Origin: Doryteuthis pealeii
Taxonomy: Eukaryota > Mollusca > Cephalopoda > Myopsida > Loliginidae
Assembly: GCA_023376005.1 (NCBI GenBank)
Contig: CM042157.1
Span: 90,516,987 to 90,580,986 of the forward strand
Direction: 5' to 3'
DNA: 64,000 bases
In this document: positions 34,456 to 45,503 of the stretch, in pieces
Layout: every line of letters begins with the position of its first letter
How positions within the stretch are numbered: the first letter of the stretch is position 1
Notes under the pieces: model-generated
What the model saw: the letters and a program-made list of their open reading frames with translations, nothing else
What the model was told of the DNA's origin: nothing
Database searches by the model: none
Program-made: the position numbers and the translations under genes

Positions 34456-36902
34456 GGGATTTTTTTTAAAAGCAATATTTTTTGTTTCCATTTTAGGTTT
34501 GCTTAATAAAGCTATCCTTCACAAAAACTCACAAACATTTTTGGGAGTGACAATTTTATAACCACATTTTTTTTTAAAAACAAATCTCCCTTTTTCATCA
34601 ATCTAGGATGGTTTTTATTTTCAGTTTTTAATATATCTAATGAGAATGTAAAAAAAAAATGAATAAAATATAACATGGGAATCTAGGGAAAAAAAAAGTT
34701 TTTTCTGAACTGATTGCAGATTTGCAGTTAGATGGAGAAATATTTAAGTCAATATTTATGTAATGAGGTTACTGCAAATTTTACAAGTATTAAAAAGCAA
34801 AAGCCTCTCTCACCTGAGTCAGGTAAGAAATTAGACCTTTCAATTACCAAGAGTCATAATCAATGCTCTAATACTTGGATCAAATTGGTAAGCACCAACA
34901 TTTTGGATAAGATTTTGTTTTTTCAAATGATCTAAATAAGCAACCAATTTATAACTGACGAAGAAAAAATAATAATAATACAATTATTTGAATATAACTA
35001 AAAAAAGATAAATTTAGAGTTTGATAATTTAAAAAAAAAAAAAAAAAAAAAAAAGCTTGTGTTCTAAATAAATTGACTCACATCACTTTTACTAAATCAT
35101 TTAAATTTAGTTACTAATTGCAACTTTTAAAGAATTCCATTTTTTTTTATGGAAGAAGAAAAGAGTTTAGTATTTCATCATCATTTAGTTTCAGCTTGTC
35201 TGCCATATCCACACACAAAACAGGAAAAAAAAAAAAAACTTAAACAATTTACTGAAAACTTTCTTTGATGCAACTCACCAAATTTTGACAATTCCAAAAG
35301 GTTTTGTTGCGTCAAGTTATATGACATATATTTCCTTTATATGTATATTTTATCATCCTCATATATTATCTATCTACATCCTCAATTTTTATACCATCAC
35401 ATCTACATCGTTATTTGCCCAACACTCACATATACAAGTTCTTTTTAGATTTTTTCATTCACAAAATAATTGAAAAAAAATTTAATTTCAAAAAACATTT
35501 TTCTTCAATTTTTTTTCTTAACATCAATTACCCTTAATATTGGGGATTCCTCTCCCCCATCAATATTTAGAAGGGGCATTCGATCATGTGATTGGAAATA
35601 ATTTTCTATTCAAATTCTCCAGAAAAGACCATTAAGAAGTAACAACAAAAGTTCAAGATCATTTGATCAGCTTTGGTTGTAGCAAGTTTGGCCATTGTTT
35701 CAGCCTCCCAAAATTTAATCCTAATATTAACCCAATGTTCATTAATGAACATTGAGGGTCACAGATTTTTTAATTGCAACTTTGCAATTACACTGAGAAG
35801 TTTGGATTATATGATACATATATATAATTATTTTTAAACTTTGTGCCCATCGTCAGTTTCTTGCCCAATGAGTCAGATTAAAAAACGATTTGCACGACCA
35901 TTTGTTGCATAACATTAACAAATTAAATGTTCACCTTGTTTGAGAGAATTACTTGCTCATTAGAAGATCAGATCAAAAGTTTTTTTTTCTTCTTGGGTGA
36001 GGTGAGGGGCAATTTTTTGTGCTTATTTTTATTTATCAGGAAAAGATGCATCATTTAATAATGAAAAAAAAAAAAAAAAGTTTTATAAAATTAAAAGAGA
36101 ACAAGTGCTTGTTTCCTCAAAGACACTTGAAGTTTAAAAAAAAAAAAAAAGAAATTTTAAAAATTTGTTCATGTATAAAACTTTATTTATTTGGGAAAAT
36201 ATATTCTAACCAATTTCCTAATTTTGTTTTGTTTTGTTTTTAAAAACAAATTTTTTTTTAACATAAAAGTAAAGAATAATAATTAATTTCAAACATCTTA
36301 AATGAAAATATGGGGGGGGGGGGGGAAGAAAAAGAATTTCACAATTGGTGAATTGAAATGTCCAAGCTAACATTACCAAAAGAGATTTGAGTTTCCAAAT
36401 AATTAAAAGAATGAAATTAGTAATATCTTTTCCGTTCTTTTCCTTTACGAATAGAGAGATTTTGTGTGGATAGTTGAGTAGATTAAAGTTTAAGGAATGT
36501 TGTTTAATATCACAAACCTTTGCATCCCAGATAAAAAATACTTTTTAGATGATGGAGCAGTTCCAAAACAAAATACTTAAAAATAAAACATATCACATTC
36601 CTAAAATTTAAAAAAAAAAAAAAAAGAAGAAAAAAATCTTTAGAAAATGTTTTTAAATGTATTTATTATTTATTCATTTTTTTAAAAATGTTCTTCACCA
36701 TTATTTATGATATGGTGGAAGATAGAGGAACTGATTTTGCTAGGAGGGGGAAAAAAACAAACTGTTTTATAAACACAACCAGTAGATTTCAGGAAATTGA
36801 GCATGGTCCACAACCAGTATAGCATGAGTTACTGCCCCTTGGCCAAAGAAAACAAAAACTTATCGCAAGGGCAAAGAGGAAAGAAATTACAAGCTTTATT
36901 TA

Positions 36903-36940
<38 letters not shown>
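32561..36940. other. Repeat-poor AT-rich stretch
   Basis: Contains a dispersed-repeat copy at 33200-33330 (see 13165), (TTA)n at 34243-34280 and (TA)n at 34402-34452. A 44-codon open frame at 33329-33463 looks protein-like but has no recognised family. No gene is claimed. Confidence 0.5.
33200..33330 (+). repeat. Dispersed repeat paired with 13165-13315
   Basis: Colinear with the reverse complement of 13165-13315: 'aaaggtttac', 'agacacattg', 'actaataaca', 'ttaataaataa'. Confidence 0.45.

Positions 36941-36942
<2 letters not shown>
36908..36942. repeat. (TA)n microsatellite
   Basis: About 17 TA units at the left border of a hairpin element; a second array lies at 37241-37271. Confidence 0.9.
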
Positions 36943-36945
<3 letters not shown>

Positions 36946-36984
36946 TTAATTTGTTGAGTTTTTATAGATCAATGTTTATTATAA

Positions 36985-37032
36985 ACATCTACCCAGGTTT
37001 CTTGCTAGGGCACAATCATCAGATCGTTGAAT
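36985..37032 (-). ncRNA. Hammerhead ribozyme, minus arm
   Basis: Mirror copy: CTGATGA is complementary to 37016-37022 and GAAACC to the 'ggtttc' at 36997-37002; stem II is TTGT/GCAA with one wobble or mismatch, and stem III ACCTGGGT has lost perfect symmetry. Likely weaker than the plus arm. Confidence 0.55.
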
Positions 37033-37085
37033 TAGATCCCATGGTGTTTATTGAAGATCTTCAATAAACACCATGGGATCTAATT

Positions 37086-37133
37086 CAACAACCTGATGAT
37101 TGCGCCCTAGCAAGAAACCTAGGTAGCTGTTTA
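37086..37133 (+). ncRNA. Hammerhead ribozyme, plus arm
   Basis: CTGATGA 37093-37099, stem II TTGC/GCAA (37100-37103, 37110-37113), GAA 37114-37116, stem III ACCTAGGT 37117-37124, cleavage base A 37125. Stem I pairs AACA.C with GCUGUU apart from one A-C mismatch. The core is complete. Confidence 0.7.
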
Positions 37134-37174
37134 TAATAAACATTGATCTATAAAAACTCAACAAATTAAATAAA

Positions 37175-37237
37175 TATTAGCTCTCACAATTTGTGATTGA
37201 GCACTGTATTTTCTTAGTTTCATTACAAAAAAAACTT

Positions 37238-37274
<37 letters not shown>

Positions 37275-40200
37275 CTTTCGAACATTGCAGATTTTCCAGG
37301 AGTGATTTAACCACATTGATGATTGAAAGCATGAAAGACTTGCCTAAGGCCTACACACCTTAATTTGAACCAAATGCAATTAATGATATATTATTATTTC
37401 AAAAGTGCTCAATTATGAAGTCTTATATAGGGAGGAGGGGGGTGCTACAGTCATTAATATCACAGTAACTCTCTACAGTGGGGGGGGGGTTTTTTTTCTT
37501 CTTCTTCTTTACATCTAAGGAAGTGGCCCAGTTGTAGTCTTATTTGTTTTCATTCAACTTTTGTTCTTCTTCAGGCAACAAATGAAAATGAAAGTAAATC
37601 TTTTAGGTATTGAACATTTTGAAGGTTGACTGTCATCTTAAAAAATTAGATATTTTTCTTTCTCTAAGTTAATTTGTGGTAATAATTATCACCGACACTG
37701 CACCAAAGATGCCCTAGGCTCGACTCTTAAACAATACCTCAAATTATTTACTATGAGCAACGTAGTTTGAATAAATCACATTGTCTCACCTGATGATGGC
37801 TATTAACCCTACTAATTTGAAAAGGTGATGAAATTCACAAAGTTGAGGATAATAGTCAATATTTAATTACTTGGAGGTGAATAATACGTGACCAGTTTAA
37901 GGAGGGAGTGTATGCATGAGCAACAGCAAAAAATTCCCAGTGTCACACAAACTACTGATATTTTCATTTGGTGCAATGGGGAGGTGCTGTCATGACACTG
38001 GGATCCCTGGGGCCAAGCTCACCTCATTTTTTTGCCACATCCTGCACACAGCTGAGGTAGATGAATAAATAACACAATCTAATCCCAGCTGAGGATAACA
38101 GTCTGAAGAAACTCACAATTGATGCCTTACTTCACAAACGTTGAACCAAAAAGACCTAAGCTAAAAATCTGTTAATAGTTCATAAGTTTAAATTAAAAAA
38201 AACAACAAAAAAAACATTTGGGCTTTGCGATTGTCCTTGCTTCTTATTTTGAATCCTTTGCCACAAGAAAAACAGATCACCCAAAAAAGCAAACAAATTT
38301 TGAATATTTCACAAACACGGAATGAATTGAACAAAAGTAGGAACAACTCAATTAATTAATTGAATTATATTTATTTTTTTGATCTTTTCAAATTTTAGAT
38401 TATTGTCGGATATTAAATAGGATTTTTAAAATGGCAAATTCAAAACTCAAATCAATATTCAACTTTGTTTTAATTACAGAGTCATGTAAAGCATCAATTG
38501 AAAATTTAGATTTTAAGTTTTTAATAATAATTCTTTTTTTTTTCTTCTTTTTTAAGGTTCTGAAGTAACTTTATGAGGAGTTTTTTTTGTTTTTAAATAT
38601 ATTGAATAATGCAAAATTGTCATGGAAATATTCTTGTAATTCATTAACTGAAATTGAAAGTAAAAAGTGGAAAATCTATGAAATACTCTTGATGTGATGT
38701 GAAAAGAAATCTGTGTAAACAGTGAATATGTGTAAAAATGATCCTTACATAAACAACTATATTCATGCATAATATTTCCTTTCTCTTTCCCTTGGATTTG
38801 TTTGTTTCAACATGAAAATCGTCAAATGACCACAACAACAAATATGGAAACAAAAAATTTTTGAAAACAGTTTAAACTAAAATCTATGGAAGAAAAAAAA
38901 AATGAAATTGATAAATAAATTTTTTAAAAGGATTCTTTATTTCTAAGGTGAGAAAGTTGTTCCAAAACATAATCCATAAAATGATTTTTGCAATAAAATA
39001 TACAGTATTATCAGTAATTGTCCAACAAAGTACAAGTGAATCTTAATTTTTACCAAGTGAATGAAAACCAATTATCCTTTTAATTAAAATAAATTTAAAT
39101 GAACAAGTGAAGTCATCTCTTAATATTTCCTGGGATTTATTTTCATTATGAAAATAGACATATATTTTATTGATTGAGAAATGGTATAGTTTACAAAAAG
39201 CCGACGGCTATAATTTTGATAGTTTTTGAATATTGATAAGGAAATTAAATTAATTATTTGTTCTTTTCCTTATACAAACTTAAATGTTAATATTATTTGG
39301 CTTATGATATTACATAATGTAAGATACTGAATTATAGTTTCATGTACAGAAAACTATGTTAAATAAAATTTGTAGATAGAAAGAATAGGCCACAAATAGA
39401 TTAAAATTGTAACTGATAAAAATGTAAGATTTAAAATTTGGAATGTTTTTCTGTCTGTTAAAAATATTACCTGAAGGTAAAAACAAAAAAAGAAACAAAA
39501 CAGTTGCTTTGATTGTCAAAGTTTTTGTCTTTGTTTTTTGTTTTAATTTACAACTGAAGCCACGGAAAAAATCCAGGTTTTTAATTGACTATGGAAGATT
39601 TTTGATTAGCAACAATTCTATTTATAGCAGAGAAGAGTGGGGATTCTGTAAATATATCAGATATAAGAAATATGAGAATTATTATGAAGAAAAAATACAG
39701 GTTTGATTAATGTGACATTATGAAGAAAAAAAACTGAAAAAAACTTTACAACATATCTAAAATCCCTTTTTTCTCTCTCTCTCCATTATTTTCCAAATGA
39801 TTTTGTTAACCTATAAAAGATTCTGATTTGTGTTCACAAAACGATGAATTGCTTTCCCCACAAATCATTAAAACTGACAATCGGAAGAGTTTGTGTTTCA
39901 ACAGAGTTTGATTCTATCATGCAAATTTCCACAATGAGTTTTTTTGTTTGTTTGTGTTTTTAGAATATTTGAATCTATATTAGAATGTTTTAAAACTAAA
40001 ACTGCAATTTTTAAAACCTGGTCCCATATTGTCAATATACCTTTAAAAAAAAAGTAAATACAATTTTGAAAGCCTTAATAGAAAACAAGAAAATACAGGA
40101 ATAAAATGTTTATAACTTAAAGATTGGCTTTTCCACTTTCATTGGTAAAATTTATGACAAGATCACATCTGACTATAAAATGAAATATTATTTACTAAGT

Positions 40201-41932
40201 GCTATTACTAAAATAAATAAGATAAATCTAAATATATTTCACAGAACATTTCTTATCATGAAATTACCTCTTATTTGATTTTAAAAATTGTTTATCTAAT
40301 CTTGTTTAGATGTTTTGGTAATTATTCAAAATTAAAATTGTCAACATTTTAAATGTATATTTGTATTTGGAATCCAGGCAAAACTAAATACTCCCTCTGT
40401 CTCATAATAATTATTACATTTGCTATAAATTTCATACACTAAATATAACAACTATTATAAGACAAAGATAGTATTATTTTTGTTTAAATCCTCCACTAAA
40501 AGTTTATATAGGAAATTTCCATGAAAATGAATGAATAGAAGCATTTAGAAATAAAAAGGAAAAAGCAGCAAAATTAAGATATTATTTTAAATTATTTCAC
40601 ATTGATTTTTTTATCTATTTTTATATGTTGGTCTAAAATTGGGGTAGAATCTTCCTGCACTTGTTTAAGATATTTTGCAGGAGGTGGGGGTGAAAAAGGG
40701 GGGAGGGGAGGTTTGGGGTGGGGGTGGGGTGGCATTGAAATCTGCTTCTGCCCTGAAGATTTTGATTCCTGGTAAGGAAATGTTCTTCAATTGATTAGTA
40801 TAGATGAATAATTATTTTCTTTCTTTTTTTTTCTTTTTTCCATTTTGAATTGATAAATTGTTGGATCCTGTTTGACAACGTCCTTATTGGGATTTTTTTC
40901 TTTTTTTTTTTTTGCATTCTTTTGTAAATTTTTGTGGGATTTACTTCAACATTTTCTCTCTGAATAATTTCTGAACAGAGAAATTTTTGTAGAAACACAA
41001 CACTGTATTTTGTGAGAGAAAAGAAACGTCTGTATAAACAATTTGACAAGTGATTCGATGATCACAAAGAATTTCAGTTTGAAATCAAAATATTTTCTTT
41101 TTTGCATGACTGCTTGGAAAAGAGGATGTTAAACACTGGGAAATAAATTCGTTTAATCCTAAACTGTAAATCACTGAGCTATATCCAAAAGGTACACAGG
41201 TTTTGTATGACCATAGATAAGGACGTATTTATAGTAAGATGAAATATTACAAAAATTGTAAGCTCTTTTTATATGCCGTATATTTAGGTAGATACACACA
41301 TGGATTGTGTCTAGGTTTGCAAAAAATGAATTGTGTGTGTGTGTTGTGTTGTGTGTGTGTGTGTGCGTGTACATTTGTTAGTAAATATGAACATTTATGC
41401 ATGAATGGTCAATTGTGTGTGTGTGTGTGTGTGTGTATTCATATCTCTCTGGGTGCATATGGTTGCATAAAATGAAGGACTAAAAGAAAGTTGTTGGTTG
41501 CTGAATGATAGAATCTTTACTTCAAAGTTTATTATAGATCTTAGCATTATCAATTAAAAGATAAAAAAATAAAAACTGTTACAAGTTGTGTTATACAGAC
41601 ATCTGGGAGCTGAGAGACCAAAACATGTCACACTTTCTAGTCAAGTTTTTTTTTGGGGGTGGGGGTTCTTTTTTTTGTTGTTGTTGTTTGCCTTTATATT
41701 TTTTTTTTTCTGTTTTTTTCTTTTTTTTTCTTTTTTTTTTTGTCCCCTTCTTATAAGAATTTCTTTTTCTGGTTAATTTTCTGTCTTTAGAAATTATTTT
41801 TTTAAAAGTTTCTTTTTCAGTCCTTTTTTATAAATTTTTTAATTTTTTAAATGTATTTTTTTTCTCCCCCTAGCCCAGGGTTAAATTGTTGTGGCATCAG
41901 CAGCAATGTCCTTACCAATAATGGCATCTTCA
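37175..41932. other. Repeat-poor region downstream of the RRM-CCCH stop
   Basis: AT-rich; no TE signature apart from microsatellites (GT at 41333-41368 and 41416-41436). If the gene has a long 3' UTR it would run here on minus. The G-rich tract at 40681-40733 is inside. Confidence 0.45.
40681..40733 (+). other. G-rich tract with G-quadruplex potential
   Basis: At least six runs of three or more G (GTGGGGGTG, AAGGGGGGAGGGGAGG, TTTGGGGTGGGGGTGGGG) in 53 bp on plus, in otherwise AT-rich DNA. Confidence 0.7.
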
Positions 41933-42089
41933 TCACTTTACTTTGTGCCAAGGTTTCAAGTCGATGCCTTTGTGGTCTGGCATATGACGATAGTGGCATT
42001 TCTCTCCAAATTGACAGCCAGTTGTTCGCCAAAAGTAGCATTCGTTACCATTTACAGGTCCTGACTGTTTGGGTAAATTGCTTCGAACC
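41933..42089 (-). CDS. Exon e of the RRM-CCCH gene: CCCH zinc finger and stop
   Basis: The terminal exon follows acceptor TTTGTGTTTTCAG. In the phase inherited from exon d it encodes 51 residues and TGA. Cys, Cys, Cys and His are spaced 7, 5 and 3 residues apart, the usual CCCH finger pattern, flanked by aromatic and basic residues (YFWR, YRH). A longer open frame on the same strand (41847-42041) is out of phase and destroys the finger. The 3' UTR extends downward into T-rich plus-strand sequence; its end is not determined. Confidence 0.85.
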
Positions 42090-44913
42090 CTGAAAACACA
42101 AATAAATAAATTAAATAATTATGATTGCTAAATCTTGACAGATGATAACTGTCTTTACCATCAAAATTACAACTCAAAACATTTTGGTTAATGAATAATT
42201 TAACTTATAGATTGAAAAATATACAAGATGCATAAGATAATAAAAATAATAATGAAATTGATTGTGTACAGTGCTCAGGTGCACCACAACTCATCAAAGT
42301 CTTATGTCTAGTACATAGAATAATGTATTAGTGTCAGGAACATGAATAGCGTACAGTAATAATATACATGTATGTATACAGTGCTCAGGTGCACCACAAC
42401 TCATCAAAGTCTCATGTCTAGTACACAGAATAATGTATTAGTGTCAGGAACATGAATAGCGTACAGCAATAATATACATGTATGTGTAAAAATGGAAAAG
42501 GAATTGAATCCGACAATATGAGGAAAAATTGGTAAAGAAAAGAAATGTAAATGGATAAAATGAATTTAATCGATATCACATTAATCGATATCACTTACAC
42601 ATGTGTTTCGGTCAGTTTATGTGTGTGAAAATATTTCGCACACATACAAGAAACGACCTTCATCAGAGTGAACATCCCCCCCCCCCCCAAAAAAAAATGT
42701 TCACTCTGATGAAGGTCGTTTCTTGTATGTGTGCGAAATATTTTCACACACATAAACTGACCGAAACACATGTGTAAGTGATATCGATTAATGTGATATC
42801 GATTAAATTCATTTTATCCATTTACATTTCTTTTCTTTACTCATTTTTCCTCACATGTATGTGTGCGCGTGCGTGCTTATGTGTGTGGATGGGAGTATCA
42901 GGTATAGTTTTGGTGGACTACAGGAAGCATGGAGGCTTTGAAAGATGCAGTATTTCGGCAGCCTACAACGGATGCAGGCAGCTTATTCCATGCCTCAGCA
43001 ATTCTGAGCAATGCTGTTTTCTGACTTTGTAGGCATGCCCATATGTGTTAGAAACATGGAGATCAAAAAGGTGTTTAAGGTTGCTGTTGGTAAGATATCT
43101 GTACATCATTGAATTATTGTGACATTTGCTTGTACAACAATTATGAAATTCTCTGAGTCTACATAGCTACAGCCCAGTGATTTTTTTTTTGTTTGTTTTG
43201 TTTTACGGCATATCAACCTCAGTGGGTTATTTAATGCCGATAAAGTTTTGAAATAAATCAATTCTTAATGGATAATAGAATTTTTTTATAAATACATTTT
43301 TCTATTTAACCCATAGATGGGACCCTAACAGGTAATACCACTCCGGGTCAGAGTGGACCAGGGAGCAATGGTGATGAAGGGGTGCTCCACATTCCCCAAA
43401 CCTCCAAAACTGGAACCTCACCATCAGATAGAGTTTAACGTCATTGCCAGGACATGTAGACCCTGCCACCGCCTTCTAGCACCCATATGATAAAAAGGGC
43501 TGGGGCTTGCCATAAGGACAATAGGGTTGGGAAAATCATATAGGTGCTAGGGCTTAACGTGACCAGCCGATTGCCTCTCCGATAGGGCCAAAGTGGAATA
43601 TTGCATGTCATGAACTGCTTATCCACCTGGGCTCTATCCTTAAGCATCACGGGTCACCACACACGGCCAAAAGGTAGCCCCATTTGGGGGAGTCTTACCC
43701 CTCTGCAGAGGTGCAGTCGGTGCATTCTAACGCCCCAGCCGACAGGGCGGACAGCCCAGTGAGAAACATAACAAATAACGAGTGACTAATATTCAAGATG
43801 GTAAGACATCTGTAAGTAAGGTAAAGTCGTCGGGGCGGCCTAAAGTCGGTATCAGCCAATCAGCGAGCGAGTCTATCCCCTTTTCACTAGGTTTCATGTA
43901 TAAGTAAGTAAAGTCGTCGGGGTGGCCTAAAGTCGGTATCAGCCAATCAGCGAGCGAGTCTATCCCCTTTTCACTAGCGCTAGATCAAGGAGATTGTTTT
44001 AGCATCTGAGGTGGAGTACCATACCTGCCATCAGCTCCTTACTTTGTGCTACTCATACGCTGAGTTGGTGAGGACCGGTATCGAACTAGGAACCTTGTGG
44101 TCTCTAGCCGAACGCTCTACCAACTGAGAGAGGGGTACTATTAGTTTATTTCTGCCCAAAACACACCAGCGACCCAACAACCAAAGCAGGTTATGGGACC
44201 AGAGAGAGAGGGGGGTGGAGCGCCACACCTACCATCAGCTCCTTACTTTACTGCACAGATCCCTGTGCTACTCATACGCTGAGTTGGCGAGGGCCGGTAT
44301 CGAACTAGGAACCTTGCGGTTTCTAGCCGAACGCTCTACCGACTGAGCTAACCCAAATTCTCTGGATCTACATAGTTACAGTCCAGTGAGAACATAGCAA
44401 GATAAGTAGTGACTAATATACAAGATGCATAGGGAAAGGTATGAATCCTACTCTCCCTCCAGGTATGGGCAAATAGCAGGGCAGACTGGGCTCTTTAACC
44501 ATGGTTAGGTAACCGGTCTAGGAGAAGGAAAACTCTGAATTCAAACCTGTTGAACTCTGCTTAATAAATTGACCTTGTGTCACATTCTGCTCGTGCGGAG
44601 GGGTTGGTAAATATATATACAAGATGCATAAGATAATAAGGTAGTAAGACGTACGTATGTCATTGAACTATAGTGATATATACTTGTATGAAACTTATGA
44701 CATTGTCAGAGTCGACAAAGCTAAAAGCCAAGTGATAAGAATAGCAAAATAACTGGTGTTTATACAAACTGCAGATTTTATTTCAAGACTAATTTCTCTT
44801 AAATGTTTCCTGTTAAAGGAAACCTACAAATCAGCAGAGGTTTGATGCTAGAGATTCCTTCTCTAGTTTTGATTTTGGAGTTAACTTCTAGAAGGATTGG
44901 CTTCACTACATTG

Positions 44914-44964
<51 letters not shown>

Positions 44965-45452
44965 TAATTTGCTTGAAGCATTGTGTATATATAAGGCTAC
45001 AATGCAAGTGTGAAGAAAAAAGAAGGTAACTATGATGTTTTTGTTAACCTGTCATTTATTTCTCATATTTCGGGAAGAAATTCCCATCCTCAGAAGAATA
45101 CTGGAACTGAAGTTGTCTTAGTGGCCGCTAGATTCGTTAGAACGAATCTAGCGGCCACTAAGACAACTTCAGTTCCAGTATTCTTCTGAGGATGGGAATT
45201 TCTTCCCGAAATATTGAGAAATAAATGACAGGTTAAGTTACCTTACACTCGCATTGTGACAGCCTTCACAAGTCTGCTAACATTGGTTTCATACTATCCA
45301 AACTTAATTGTTTAAGCAGAGCAATCATTGGGCAGTGAAAGTTTTTATGAAAATGATAAAAATATGGTCAAACTTGTTTGTTTACTGTATGCACGTATCA
45401 CTTGTGTGTTTGCGTGTATTATGTATAAGGTCGGATGCTCCTGTTTTGTTTT

Positions 45453-45503
<51 letters not shown>

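Larger units (their letters stand above)
36941..37174. mobile_element. Hairpin element with hammerheads in both arms
   Basis: Arms of about 110 bp (TTTGTTGAGTTTTTATAGAT and complement) surround an 8-bp spacer. Both arms read outward contain a hammerhead core. Flanked by (TA)n. Confidence 0.8.
42488..42852. mobile_element. Hairpin element with two intact hammerheads and 12-bp TSD
   Basis: ACATGTATGTGT flanks it on both sides (42476-42487, 42853-42864). Arms of about 155 bp surround a (C)n(A)n spacer at 42676-42698. Each arm starts with a hammerhead whose stem II is extended. Related to 17500-17832. Confidence 0.85.
42247..43100 (-). mobile_element. LINE 3' end split by a hairpin insertion
   Basis: LINE sequence occupies 42247-42487 and 42853-43100. 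The tail-proximal part is duplicated in tandem (unit about 112 bp, from GTACAGTGCTCAGGTGCACC at 42265 and 42377). The hairpin at 42488-42852 sits in the TGTATGTGTG stretch of the LINE. Confidence 0.75.

Noticed and set aside
37786..37840. Hammerhead-like CTGATGATGG ... TTTGAAAAGG
   Set aside because: No convincing stem II and no stem III with a cleavage base could be drawn, although CACC/GGTG could form stem I.
41847..42041. 64-codon open frame on minus overlapping the terminal exon
   Set aside because: It is in a different frame from the zinc-finger reading that joins correctly to exon d, and it lacks any domain pattern.
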